Positions 34,786 to 45,442 are shown, numbered from the stretch's first letter. The stretch: 64,000 nt of DNA from Larix kaempferi (GCA_027924585.1 BSBM01000370.1:30091501-30155500); one strand, 5' to 3'. Made by a program: numbers and translations. The notes: a model not told the origin generated them from the sequence alone.

Positions 34786-35228
34786 TGTTGGAATATTCAT
34801 CCATACCGAGAGGGGGGTGAATCAGTATTGAGCACTTTTTACCAATTTTAACCTTACGCACATCATGTAACATTAACCATTAACAATGGCATTCATCATC
34901 ACATAAATCATACATAGTGCACAAGATATTTTACATGGAAAATCAAACGGGAGAAAACCACTGAATGTTTTTCTTATATAATAACAAGATTACATTCAAA
35001 TGTTGTATCGGCACCAATTGGAAGGAAGAATCCACTCTCTAATTTCTCTAGCACTCACTAGAAGGAGGCTACAAACCCTTGTCTTTACCAGCAACATTTG
35101 GAAGGAGGCACCAACCCCCTAATTTTTCTAGCACCAAGCCCCTTTGTGATCACCAACTAACACTTTTCATGCACCAATATGAAGGAGACTTCGATCTCCT
35201 ATCCTTGTCCCGTCCTGCCACCCTAGTT
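34786..35228 (-). repeat. LTR of element A, inner segment
   Basis: Starts TGTTGGAATATTC after the primer site, followed by 'gaggggggtgaatcag'. Contains imperfect ~60-bp repeats with 'gaaggagg' and 'ctagcac' motifs. Interrupted at 35228 by element B; the LTR resumes at 40541 with further copies of the same motifs. Confidence 0.8.
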
Positions 35229-35974
35229 TGTTAGAAAAACAGGATCACATAACAATATTATAAAATAAGATGTAGAAATAAAACACATAAACACAATATA
35301 AGAGAGACACCAATATACATGGTTCACCGAATATGGGCTACGTCGACAAAGAAATTGCCAGTCATTTTATTATACCATCCAACAAATGAAGGGATATAAC
35401 CCGCAAAACAATAGCATAAAATAAGATGTAGAAATAGAACACATAAACACAATACAAGAGAGACACCAATATATGTGGTTCACCCAATATGGGCTACGTC
35501 CACAGAGAAATTGCAAGTCATTTTATTATATCATCTAGCAAATGAAGGGATATAACCCGCATCACATCCGCTTCAACTTCCTCTTCACTCTCTCATAGTC
35601 TCTCTTACACAATCATAGAGATCTTTACATTACTACAATACCCATCCATATTACAATGCCTTCCTTTTAAAGAGGGATTACCACGGGAAAAATACCACGG
35701 GATACCCAATACCATGGGCTTGTAAATCACCCATTATTCACCAAATCATGAACATAAAATTACAATATTTAACAAGGCATTTTTTTTCAAAAATTTTGCT
35801 GCAGGGGTGTTTCCCCCGAACCCCCACTAGGGGGGCTCCCAAAAGTATTTGCCACCCCCCGTGGAGACTATAGCGGAGGGAAAATCCTACACACCCACCC
35901 CCTTCATGGGATAGGATCCAAACACGACTGAAACACAACTTCTAAATAAAAAAAATCAGGCTCCACGACCAACA
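35229..35974 (-). repeat. 3' LTR of element B (746 bp, with an internal tandem duplication)
   Basis: Runs from TGTTAGAAAAACAGG to ACCAACA on the plus strand. Carries a 156-bp tandem duplication (blocks starting near 35261 and 35417) that the 5' LTR lacks, which accounts for its extra length. Includes C/G-run blocks near 35815-35870. The polypurine tract lies at about 35975-35986 (minus strand 'taagtgggatat'). Confidence 0.92.
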
Positions 35975-36134
35975 ATATCCCACTTAGAGATTGATCACAA
36001 CAACTCCACCGCTACTAAATCTGCTGGACTATGCTCCAAACCTTGGACCTGGAAAATTTCTCATCGTCACCTTCATGTTTGAAGGCCAACTGAAACTGGG
36101 AAGGAACTCAGTTTCTCTCTAGTTACTACCTTTG

Positions 36135-37701
36135 TTAGGATGTTTGCAAGATTCTGGCTAGTGTGTATCTTTTTCAACTTCAACAGTTCATATTCCAGAA
36201 CGGATCGTATGAAATGGTACTTGAATGGCGCTTTGGATGTCACTATACAACCTTATATTCTCCTGCTTCTTACCCAATTCCTCCATGAACCTCTCTAACC
36301 AAATAATCTCTTTACCAGCATATGTAGCATGAACATACTATGCTTCAGTTGTTGAAATTGCAACAACCTTTTGCAGTTTCGAAATCCAACTTACTGTTGT
36401 TCCACCTACATTAAAAGCATACCATGTGGTGCTCCTCCTGTTATCTTTATCACCTGCCATATCTGCATCAACATATCCCTGTAGAATAGTGTCTAAACAT
36501 CCAAAACATAATGCATGAGTAGTAGTACCTCTCAAATACCTGAGAATCCACTTTACTGCCTTCCAATGTTATTTACTTGGATTGTTCATATACTTGATCA
36601 CAACTCCCACTGCATGTGCAATATTTGGTCTTGTGCACACCATGGCATACAACAAGCTACCAACTATTGATGAATATGGAACCTTGGACATGTATTCTAT
36701 TTCCTCATGTGTCTAGGGACACATATCCTTAGTTTGAAATGGATGGCCAAAGGTGTACTAACTGGTTTTGCATTCTGCATTCTAAACCTCTCCAACACAA
36801 TTTCTATGTACTCACCCTGAGACAATGTCAATTTGTGATTTTTCTTGTCTCTTATTATTCTTATACCAAGGATTTACTTTGAAACACCCAAATCCTTCAT
36901 CGTAAATGAATTTGCTAATTTCCTTTTGAGCACATTTATATCCTTCATCATAGACCCTGCAACAAGCATGTCATCCACATGCAATAACAAAATAATATAT
37001 CTTCCATTATCTAGACTCTTGAAATAAACACAGTGGTAAGAATGACATCTACTATGACCTTGTTCTGTCATAAACTTGTCAAATTTCAAATACTACTACC
37101 TTGGAGCTTGCTTCAGGCCATACAAACTCTTCTTCAACCTACATACTAAATTCTCCTTCCCTTTGACCTCATACCCCTATGGATGTTGCATATAAATCTC
37201 TTCCTCCAAATACCCATGGAGAAAGGTTGTTTTTACATCTAACTGTTCAAGATGCAAATATTCGACCACCAATAGACTTAAAATAGTTCTAATTGAAGTC
37301 ATTTTAACAACATGAGAAAATACTTCATCAAAATATATACCTTTCTTTTGTGCAAACCCCTTTACAACAAGTCTTTCCTTGTACCGCTTCTTGCCTCCAT
37401 CTTCTTTCTTCAACTCGTAAACTCATTTATTCCGCAATGCTCTTTTTCCTTTAGGAAAATGAACCAAATCCCAAGTTTGGTTTCTTACCAATGATTCCAT
37501 TTCCTCATTCATGTGTTGCACCCACTTCTTTCTAGTTTCCAGCTGCATTGATTCTTCATAAAATTCCGGTTCACTAGAATAAGTCATCAATAAATAATAC
37601 AGTGAATGAGAGTATCGCTCAGGGGGTCTACTTAACTTGGTATATCTTCTAACACTTGCAGGAGTTTGAGGTACCTGCTGTTGTTCTTTATTTTCTGGCA
37701 C
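36135..37701 (-). pseudogene. Element B reverse transcriptase and RNase H
   Basis: Read leftwards. RT starts near 37550 (KKWVQHMNEEMESL, NQTWDLV), then KERLVVKGFAQKKGIYFDEVF, LDVKTTFLHG, LKKSLYGLKQAPR, a catalytic HVDDMLVAG (about 36970), MKDLG and GEYIE. RNase H follows: VCTRPNIAHAVGV, HWKAVKWILRYLRGT, DADMAGDKDNRRST, SKLQKVVAISTTEA, IWLERFMEELG. The catalytic Asp pair is kept, unlike in element C. Stops include one after ALRNK (about 37425), one in the HP-G region (about 37178), one near 37098, one after GVSK (about 36876) and one in the EA-x-Y motif (about 36337). Confidence 0.92.
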
Positions 37702-37779
37702 CTTTGGAGTTTCATATTTTTTTTATTTCACTAAGCCTATGTATTATGTGTTTTCCTTTTCCTATTTCTTTCCTTGCAA

Positions 37780-38660
37780 CTACTCTTTGTACATGACCTT
37801 TTTGTTGAATACTAAATCTCTTCTCCTAATGAATTTGTGATTTTCATAATGCCATAAGTGATAACCAAAATCATCAACCTCATATCCAATAAAGATAGAC
37901 TTCTCGGATTTAGCCTCAAGCTTTGTTCTATTTTCTTTATAAATATGGACAAATGCTTCACAACCAAAAGTTCTTAGAAATGAGTAATTAAACTTTTTAC
38001 ATGTCCATGCCTCCTCTGGAATGCCACCATCCAATGAACTTGAAGGCCCTTTGTTTATTAAGTAAACAACAATATCTACAACATCGACCCAAAACTATAA
38101 GGGAAACCCTCCATACAATCTCATACACCTTGCATGCACCATGATTGTCCTATTCATCCTTTCTGACACACCATTTTCTTATGGTGTTCTTGGGACTTTC
38201 TTCTCTATACGAATCCCATGGTATCAACAGTAACTATCAAACTCCTTGCCACAGTATTCACCTCCATTATCATATTTGAGACACTTCAACATTTTTCCTG
38301 TCTCATTCTCAACCAAAGCTTTCCATTTCTTAAAAGTAGAAAAACATCATATTTCTGTCTAATGCAATAAAACTAAGTTTTTATATTTGCATCATCAATA
38401 AAATTAACATAATAAAGAGAGCCACCAAGAGATTGTACCTGAGCTGATCCCCATACATCTGTATGCAAAAGCTCTAAATTTTCATTCTTCTTTTGCTTCC
38501 CAACCTTGAGAAATATGACTCTCTTTTATTTTCCATAAACACACTTCTCACAGAATTCCAAAGTAACCTACTTCAAATCTGGCAGCAACTTCCTTGAATG
38601 GAGAATCTACATCCCCTTCTCACTTATGTGGCCAAGCCTACGATGCCACAATGTGGTATA
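37780..38660 (-). pseudogene. Element B integrase
   Basis: Spread over several frames. Near 38470-38450 LHTDVWGSA carries the first catalytic Asp. Near 38270 NGGEYCGKE follows the second Asp. Near 38175 NGVSERMNRTIM carries the catalytic Glu. The C-terminal part (38034-37780) is open: TFGCEAFVHI, FIGYEVDDFGYHLW and DLVFNKKVMYKE, the usual copia integrase tail. Upstream remnants of the zinc-binding region are near 38640-38540. The frames are broken at several points. Confidence 0.85.
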
Positions 38661-38714
38661 TTTTCTTGTCGAATCTAAAGAGATAGAAAAGATAGTATTA
38701 TGAGGACATAAATA

Positions 38715-39086
38715 CAACGTACCTATCATATCTCATTTTGCTATTACCAATGATCCTTCAGTGATCTTCCACCATGTTTCTCCAAACGTAGATAAAAAAC
38801 CACCATATCCCAACTGCCTTGTTGAGATCATATTTCTTTTCATAGCAGGAATATGCCTTACATATTTCAACAAACATTCACCTCCATTCCTTAACTTTAT
38901 CCGTACCTTTCCCATTCCAACAATTTTACATGGTTCATCATCACCCAATAAAACATGTCCAAAATCACCTGGAGCATAATCATGAAAGAATTTCCTATGG
39001 GGTGTAGCATGACATGAAGCCCCTGAATCCACTACCCAGTAATCACTAGTACTATCTAATGCAAGAATCAAAGCATCTTGTAACAC
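38715..39086 (-). pseudogene. Element B protease region
   Basis: The 117-codon frame contains the aspartic protease active site WVVDSGASCHATPHRKFF, then VLLGDDEPCKIVGMGKVRI, KYVRHIPAMKRNMISTRQL and WWKITEGSLVIAK. This order is characteristic of Ty1/copia protease and the GAG_pre-integrase segment. The active D-S-G is intact. Confidence 0.9.
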
Positions 39087-39129
39087 ATCACTTAATACAT
39101 TTGCTTCCTGAGTAATCTCTTGTTGTCCA

Positions 39130-39865
39130 TCTCCTTTATTCTTTAGAGATCCACAGTCTTTCTTCAGATGTCATTTCTTTCCACGGTTCCGGCACTCTAT
39201 CTTTCCTAGTCTAGACTTAGATATTCTCTTTATAGACTTCCCACAATTAATTGGGCTCTTTCCTCTCTCCTTTTTTCTTCCCCTGCTCTCCATAGTAAAT
39301 GCATTACCTGATGTCTCATTTGTGATTTTTCTTTGCATTTCCTCACTAAGATTAACACCAACAACATCATCAAATTTCAAAGTGTTTGAACTAAAGACAG
39401 AGTTACTTACAGCCATGACCAAGCCATTCCATCTTTCTAGCAATGAGCACAAGATTAGAAGAGCTCTAACCTCATCTTCAAAGTTCACTTTTACAAAACT
39501 TAGTTGATTAGTAATCCCATTAAATTCATTTAAATGCTCAGAAACAGACCTACCTTCTGGCATCTTCATATTAAATAAACGTTTCATTACAAATACCTTG
39601 TTAGAGGCCAATGGATTTTCATATAGTTTATCCAATGCACTCATCATACCCTCCATTATCTTTTCTTTTGAAATATTGAACGCTGTCGATGAAGCCATGC
39701 ACAGTCAAGAACCTCTCATTCTCCATCCTTCATAGCTGCCAACTGTTTTGTTTTTCTTCCCAACAGTAGGAATATAAGATAGAGATAGTCCTCCATTTGC
39801 ATCTTCCGTAACTGGTAGTTTTGGCCGTTAAATTTCTCGACCCTAAACTTTCCTTCTTCATCCAT
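39130..39865 (-). pseudogene. Element B gag
   Basis: The likely start is the ATG at 39865-39863, soon after the primer site; it opens with EGKFRVEKFNGQNYQL and MQMEDYLY, the usual copia gag N-terminus. After a stop and frame change, the main frame (39698-39171) has FNISKEKIMEGMMSALDKLY, KRLFNMKMPEG, LNEFNGITNQL and DDEVRALL-like sequence (here EDEVRALLILCSLLERWNG). The zinc knuckle near 39185-39150 reads C-R-N-R-G-K-K-stop-H-L-K-K-D-C: the second Cys is Arg and the Gly codon is TGA. RNA binding through the knuckle would be lost. Confidence 0.9.
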
Positions 39866-39926
39866 TACTCCCACTCGAACGAGTAACCCTTCTTTCCTAC
39901 GAGTTTATGTGCCAAATAGGCCTTTG

Positions 39927-39938
39927 GCTCTGATACCA
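39927..39938 (-). promoter_or_regulatory. Primer-binding site of element B
   Basis: TGGTATCAGAGC on the minus strand, 2 bp from the 5' LTR. Confidence 0.93.
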
Positions 39939-39940
39939 AT

Positions 39941-40540
39941 TGTTAGAAAAACAGGATCGCAGAACAATAACATAAAATAAGATGCAGAAATAAAACACAT
40001 AAACACAATATAAGAGAGACACCAATATACGTGGTTCACCCAATTTGGGCTACGTCCATAGAGAAATTGTCAATCATTTTATTATACCATCCAACAAATG
40101 AAGGGATACAACCTACAACACATCCGCTGCAACTTCCTCTTCACTCTCTCATAGTCTTTCTTACACAATCACAAAGATATTTACAATACTACAATACCCA
40201 TCTGTATTAAAATTCCTTCCTTTTAAAGAGGGATTACCATGGGAAAATACCACAGGATACCCAATACCACGGGCCCGTAAATCACCCATTAATGACCAAG
40301 TCATGACTATGAAATTACAACATTTAACAAGATTTATTTTTTTCAAAATTTTCACTACGAGGGCACTGCCCCTGAACCCCCACTAAGGGGGATCCCAAAA
40401 GTAGTCACCCCCCCTCGGAGCCCCCATGGCGACTATAGTGGGGGGACAAGTCCCCCCACATTCCCCCCATCATGGGATAGGATCCAGACACGGCTGAAAC
40501 ACAACCTATGAATCAGGAAGATCAGGCTCCACAACCAACA
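39941..40540 (-). repeat. 5' LTR of element B (600 bp)
   Basis: TGTTAGAAAAACAGG to ACCAACA on the plus strand. Matches 35229-35974 along its length except for the 156-bp duplication and scattered substitutions; the C/G-run block near 40370-40470 is somewhat longer. Confidence 0.92.
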
Positions 40541-40735
40541 TGGTTCTCTAGCACCAACTAGAAGGAATCACCAACTCATTGAGATCACAGGCATCAACCT
40601 GCCCTAGTACCACCCTGCCACCTTGATATGAATAAGAGTATCATCCTATCACTATCCTTGTCACTGTCACTGTCACTGTCACTATCACTGTCACTATCAC
40701 TATCTCTGTTCTTTCAATGATTTTTGCATAGAATT
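40541..40735 (-). repeat. LTR of element A, outer segment
   Basis: Resumes with 'tggttctctagcaccaacta' after element B, matching the repeat style at 35040-35220. Ends in a 'tcactgtcactatcac' microsatellite (about 40645-40710). The outer LTR terminus was not found, perhaps because the palindrome that follows is inserted in it. Confidence 0.6.
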
Positions 40736-40739
40736 AATT

Positions 40740-41660
40740 TATTTTAGATTTTAAAATAAAATTAAAAAAAGAAAAAAGAAAAAAAAAAAAAGAAAAACCA
40801 AAATTATAAAATAACAAAACAAAACTAAATAACAAAAAGCAATTCAAATTTAAAAATTAAAAATAAAAATTAAAAACCAAAATGAATTAAAAATTAAAAT
40901 AAAAATTTAAAATTTAAAAATAAAAATTTAAAATTTAAAAAAATATAAATTTTAAATTAAAAAAAAAAAAAATTATTATAAAAAGAAAAACTAACCCACC
41001 CACCCACTCGACCTCCCCCACCACTCCCCCTTCCCTCTCCTTCCTCCCTCCTCTCCCCCCTCTCATTGCCCTTTCCCCTCCCTCATCTCCCCCTCTCCCC
41101 CTACCTTCCCCCGTGCCCTCCCACTCTCTCCCCTCCGCTCCCCCTCCTCCTCTCCTCTCCCTCATCCCCTCCCCACTCCCCACTCCCACCAACTCCCCCC
41201 CTCCCCCTCTCCCGCCTCCTCCTCCCCTCCCCCTCTCCCCCCTCCTCCTCCCCGCACCGTGAGCCCGCGCCCTCGCCCCCCCCCCCGACAACCTTGCGCG
41301 ATTCCGAGAACCATGCCACTGCAAAGCGGCGACGCTTGGGTGGAAGGAGGAGCGACGTCGCTCCTCCTTCCTCCCAAGCAGTGCCGCTGGGGGGGGAGGG
41401 CGCACGCTAACGGTGCGGGGAGAGGGAGGGGGAGGGAAGGGAGGGGAAAGAGGGGGAGAGGGGAGGGGGAGGGGGAGCGGAGGAGGGGGAGGGGGAGAGG
41501 GGAGTAGTGGGGGGGGTGTGGGCGGGTGGGGGGGGGTGTGGGCGGGTTTTGTTTTTTTGTTTTATTTTATTTTTTTAATTTAAAATTTTTATTTTAATTT
41601 TTAATTTTGGTTAAAATTTTGTGTTTAGTTTTTTTGTTAAATTTAAAAAAAAATCATTTA
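40740..41660. mobile_element. Giant palindromic (foldback) block with pyrimidine and purine arms
   Basis: Symmetrical composition around position 41356/41357. From left to right: an A/AAATT-rich arm (40740-40980), an almost pure C/T arm (about 40990-41280), a G+C-rich core, an almost pure G/A arm (about 41400-41515), a G/T spacer, and a T/AATTT-rich arm (41545-41660). The reverse complement of the right AT arm resembles the left AT arm. The core is a hairpin with 32-bp arms (41325-41356 / 41357-41388), 4 mismatches and no loop, centred on AGCGACGTCGCT. All long frames here are compositional artefacts. No transposase and no target duplication were seen. Confidence 0.75.
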
Positions 41661-41758
41661 ATATTTTTAAAGAATTTAGTTTGGTTTAAATTTTTTTAAA
41701 TGAAATTTTTTCAATTTTTTTGTAAAATGAAATTTTATTTAATTTTTAAAAAATGGAA

Positions 41759-41762
<4 letters not shown>

Positions 41763-41791
<29 letters not shown>
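41763..41791. repeat. (TA)n microsatellite
   Basis: About 14 consecutive TA units within a T-rich stretch right of the palindrome (41661-42050), which otherwise holds no gene. Confidence 0.95.
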
Positions 41792-41794
<3 letters not shown>

Positions 41795-42154
41795 ATGTCT
41801 TAAATGTTTTTTTTTAACATTTAAATATGTATTTCATTTTTTATTTTTTTTACATTTTTTTTTAAATTTTGTTTATAAATTTTCTTTCAGGGTCATAAGT
41901 ATTTTTTAAGGTTTTTTTAAATTTGGTTTTTGAATTTTTTGAATAAGTTTTGTGTTTTTCAAATTTCATATTTTTAAATTTTTCTTTTAAATTTTCTTTT
42001 TTTTAAGTGATTGTTTTTTAAATTTTAACCTCGAATAAAAATAGCAGTGATTCTAGGAGATCTATTTTTCGATCTGGAGATCGATTTAAGAGTTTGATTT
42101 CAACGATACCACCCCTACTCTCCAGAAAGTTGTAAATATAGCGCCGCATAAAAA

Positions 42155-42480
42155 GAGGGTGATACCGGTATCATCATTTTTTCGTTTTGGGGTTGATTTT
42201 TGGTGTTTTGGTGCAAAAATATGAAAGAGATTTAATAAATACAATTTTAAATTATGATACAATGATATAATAATGCCATTTTTTGAAAAAAAGTGTGCTA
42301 CCGATAGCATTAGTTTTCAATTCAGGACTTGATTTTAAGGTTTTTGTAAACAACAAAAATGATTGTTTTGGTCCATGTCTTTATTTTTAACCAAAAAAAG
42401 TGGTGCTACCAGTAGCACCACTTTTTGATTTGGGGTTGTTTTTTGGTGTTTTTATGCAAAAATGTGAGTTTTTATGGCTA
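42155..42480. repeat. Three repeats each with a small palindrome core
   Basis: Three related units centre on TGATACCGGTATCA (42160-42173, perfect 14-bp palindrome), 'gtgctaccgatagcat' (about 42293-42308, imperfect) and a perfect 15-bp-arm hairpin (42395-42409 / 42412-42426, loop CA, 'gtggtgctac' / 'gtagcaccac'). Units 1 and 3 are followed by 'tttggggttg' and 'ttttggtgttt' then 'tgcaaaaat'. The core sequences differ while keeping self-complementarity, which hints that pairing may matter. Confidence 0.75.
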
Positions 42481-42527
42481 AAGTTCTCATTTTGAGTATA
42501 AAGTTCTCATCAAGTTGTATAACTTGT

Positions 42528-43692
42528 TAGATTAGCTCAATGATTCATTCACCGAGTCAAGGTTAAACTAACAATCCCCCCTTTAAACTTGACTTGGCGT
42601 AATGACCAAACCCCCTCAAATTTTTTAATGAGGAATCTCGCGTGCCCCCCTTATCACCTAGGTCTACATGACTTTACCGATGAGTTACCAAGGGTACGCA
42701 TGCCTAACCAGGTCTTACAGTTGTATGCCCATTTACATGTAATACAATTTTCAACTCCAATAAAATATTTTTTTTGTTCATGTGTCTCATGGTGACTTTA
42801 CCATCACCATCTATTGCTACACCCTCTCACGTTTCCATGCTCATCATCTTCCATGCCTCATTTTTTAGTTTCATACAAACTTGTCACTGCCATCCATATA
42901 AAAAGAATCCATCTACCGGATTACATGAGTCCTCAGCCAATGTAACAGTTAGTTTTCTAGGAATTCTCTTCAGCTACATGGTTCATCAATCTTGTTCCCA
43001 AAATCGAGATTAAACCATCTCACATTCCTCTCGCAATTGAAGACTAAACCTATCTGATTCCACATAAATCTAGACTACAAGTACACTTGCCACCCTCGTA
43101 CCTATCCCAGTGGTTCATTCCACAACTTGATGCCACATCCCTTCTTTGCACATAAGAGGGATACAATGATTTTTTTCTTCGTGCTTCTAAGCACCTAGGG
43201 AAACCACATTCTAACCAAGAACCAAAAATTGTTGGGGTTTCGAGTACCAAGATTATGCACCCCGCAACATATTTATTAAATCTCAGGTACAAAAAATTTG
43301 GCCTCAAGGATCACCAACCACATGCTCTGATATCAGTTCTTAGTATTTAAATGATCAATGTACATGATAATGAACATAGCAACTCATTTAAGAGACTACA
43401 ATGAACCTTGGAAAACCCCAAAGGGAAAATCCGACAACAATAAAGCTTCATTATCCTTGGCCAAAACCTACCAAATGGGCCAAGTGAGCTCACCTGCTCA
43501 CCTCCAGGCCACATTACAATGGTGTATTCCAAGATCTTTATAGGCTTCATTACATGCAATACCTTGGGCCAATACCATGGGACACCAAATACCATTGGCC
43601 ACCAAATACTATTGGCCACCAAATGCCATTTTCTTTGACCCAAATCAAGATTAGATCAATGCCTCATTCACCTACTCAAGGTTAACCTAACA
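42528..43692 (-). mobile_element. Small minus-strand LTR element G, degenerate
   Basis: 5' LTR 43338-43692 (355 bp; right end CCTAACA), a mutated primer site at 43324-43335 ('gctctgatatca'), an interior of about 750 bp, a polypurine tract on the minus strand (42574-42583, 'ggggggat') and a 3' LTR remnant (42528-42573) that keeps only the last ~45 bp ('tcattcacc', 'ctaaca'). No gag or pol similarity seen in the interior, so it is either heavily deleted or a naturally small non-autonomous element of TRIM type. Confidence 0.6.
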
Positions 43693-44560
43693 TTCCAAAT
43701 CTGCAATAAAACCTTCATGAAGAGGACCAAAACTTATCTTCTAAATTTGCAATATAACCTTCATGAAACAATCATCCATAGACTTCATTTGTTTGTTTCT
43801 TCAAACCCTTACCATAATCATCATCTTCAAACCCTAGGTAATTCCAAGAGAGGAACCCTAGATCATGAAAATAACATCACCATATTCCATACCAATAAAT
43901 TTACAATAATCTATGGCAATACCATCACCATAATCTATGCCAATATCACCATGATCTATGCCAAGATCACCACCATAATCTATGCCAATATCACCATGTT
44001 CTATGCAAATATCACCATGATCTATTCCAATATCATCACCACAATCTATGCCAATATCCCCATAATCTATGGCAATGACATCATCATAATCTATGCAATA
44101 TCTTCACCATGATTCATCGAGAGAGAAACCCTAATACATATGCAAGATTCACACCTTTCCCAAGATCACAAGATGAAGAAACAAAAGAGAAACCCTAGTC
44201 ATGTGTCATGTCCTTCACAAAAGAAACCCTATATCATGTCATCACATAGCCCTTACAACAAGCTTTACAATGAGCTAAGAAGTTCATCATTCTGGTATCG
44301 TATGAGAAAGTTATGCAAGTTTCTGTCAAGATAAAGAATTAAGAAAAAAACCCTAGATCATCCTTCAAACTCTTCATAAGATCCTCCTCTAAATTTCTCT
44401 CTACTCCTTGAAAGTGCGCATAAGAGAAGAAAAACTTGGATAGTAAAAATGAAATGATCTAACTTGTATTTATACCTTTCCAAGTTACTTTTTAAATCAC
44501 TTTAGGGTAGGTCGGCCCTAACTTATTATTATTTTTGTCTTCCACATTTTAGGGGCTTCT
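43693..44560. repeat. Minisatellite, ~21-27-bp unit (43880-44110), and flank
   Basis: About nine variants of 'ataatctatgccaatatcac' run from about 43900 to 44110. A plus-strand frame of 131 codons (43717-44112) stays open across them and reads as repeated I-I-Y-A-N-I-T. An initiation and a gene context are lacking, so I treat it as repeat DNA. The right part (44110-44560), with repeated 'gaaaccct' motifs, resembles transcribed LTR-type sequence but has no defined ends. Confidence 0.7.
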
Positions 44561-44842
44561 TCAATGGTTCAATGACCACTTGATGGATTCATCAAGGGGC
44601 TTCTTGACCACTTCATGATTATGTTGACATATCATCATTACTTTAGGAGATTCTTTACACTTCACTTGGTCATGTGGACACATCATCATCTCTTTAAGGG
44701 AATATTGACACTTCACATGGTCATGTGGGCATATCACCAAGAATTTAGGGGATTTTTTAAACTTATCATTATCATGGTCTTGTGGACACATCATCATTTC
44801 TTTGGGGGCATCCTCAATGACTTTAGGAGAATCCACTTCCAC
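44561..44842 (-). other. In-frame repeat frame, 93 codons, unknown
   Basis: Tandem units of about 70 bp keep one minus-strand frame open. The peptide repeats a motif like S-P-K-x-M-M-x-C-P-H-D-H-x-K-C about four times, with Cys and His at fixed spacing. The frame opens at a GTG and overlaps the truncated 5' LTR of element F. The Cys/His pattern is suggestive of metal binding, but no start, promoter or family supports a real gene. Confidence 0.3.
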
Positions 44843-45430
44843 TAAATAAAATTTGATTATATCAGTTGGATCTTGTTAAGACACTAATTAACATATTCCA
44901 TGCCTAATTTTTCAGATTCGTTCCCCTCTCATAGTGTTTGGAACTCCTAGAACTCAAGCTAGTTGAGGAGTCTCGATTACTAGTTTTGCTTGTTTTATCT
45001 CCAAAATCTGCCAAACCTTCCCAAAAATCTGATATATTTTACGCGGATGTAGGTTACGAGTTTAATGACTTATATCCACTCTCTGGTTACTTTCAAGTGT
45101 AAGCGGATGGTCTAGTATGCAAATGCTGGTGTGCCCAGGAATCCTTGGATTAGACCTCAATGACAACTGTTGTCGAAACATAAATGGCCCCAGTACATTG
45201 TGCATAGGAATTTGAAGCTGTCCTTGATTCCGTTTTCCTTTCTTCTACACACTCAATTTCATATTTTTCAAATCCTAAAAGTCAAACCATCCATCGCTTC
45301 CAGGGTTTATCTGTGTCCAAGACTAGTTTCTTCTTGACTAGTTTTGTGAACTAGTTTCTGTCATACAATTTTCTAATTTTAAAGTTGAATTTGAGTTGAT
45401 ATCCTATGATATCAGATAAGGGATATTACA
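44826..45430 (+). repeat. 5' LTR of element F, truncated (605 bp)
   Basis: Matches 49977-50585, the right third of the 3' LTR, and ends in the same GGGATATTACA immediately before a primer site. The left two-thirds of the LTR are missing; the left junction falls in the Cys/His repeat DNA. Confidence 0.85.
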
Positions 45431-45431
45431 G

Positions 45432-45442
45432 TGGTATCAGAG
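45432..45442 (+). promoter_or_regulatory. Primer-binding site of element F
   Basis: TGGTATCAGAG, 11 of 12 positions of the tRNA-iMet complement, 1 bp after the 5' LTR. Confidence 0.88.

Larger units (their letters stand above)
31560..35228 (-). mobile_element. Copia element A: gag and 5' LTR (inner part)
   Basis: Minus-strand copia relic. From right to left: a partial LTR (34786-35228, continuing after 40540 because element B sits inside it), the primer site (34772-34783), gag N-terminal region, a long acidic coiled coil, and two zinc knuckles. Gag is interrupted by a solo LTR at 32219-33523. Protease, integrase and RT are not found to the left, so the element is truncated. Confidence 0.85.
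35229..40540 (-). mobile_element. Copia element B, near-complete, 5.3 kb
   Basis: Both LTRs, primer site, polypurine tract and all expected domains are present on the minus strand in copia order: gag, protease, integrase, RT, RNase H. Flanks TAGTT (35224-35228) and TGGTT (40541-40545) are a 5-bp target duplication with one change. It is inserted in the LTR of element A. Many stops and frameshifts make it defective. Element C (11893-13781) is a truncated plus-strand relative. Confidence 0.93.

Noticed and set aside
40935-41507. Several long overlapping frames on both strands (up to 156 codons) in the C/T and G/A arms
   Set aside because: Translations are runs of G, R, E or P, S, L imposed by composition; no domain, and all six frames are open for the same reason.
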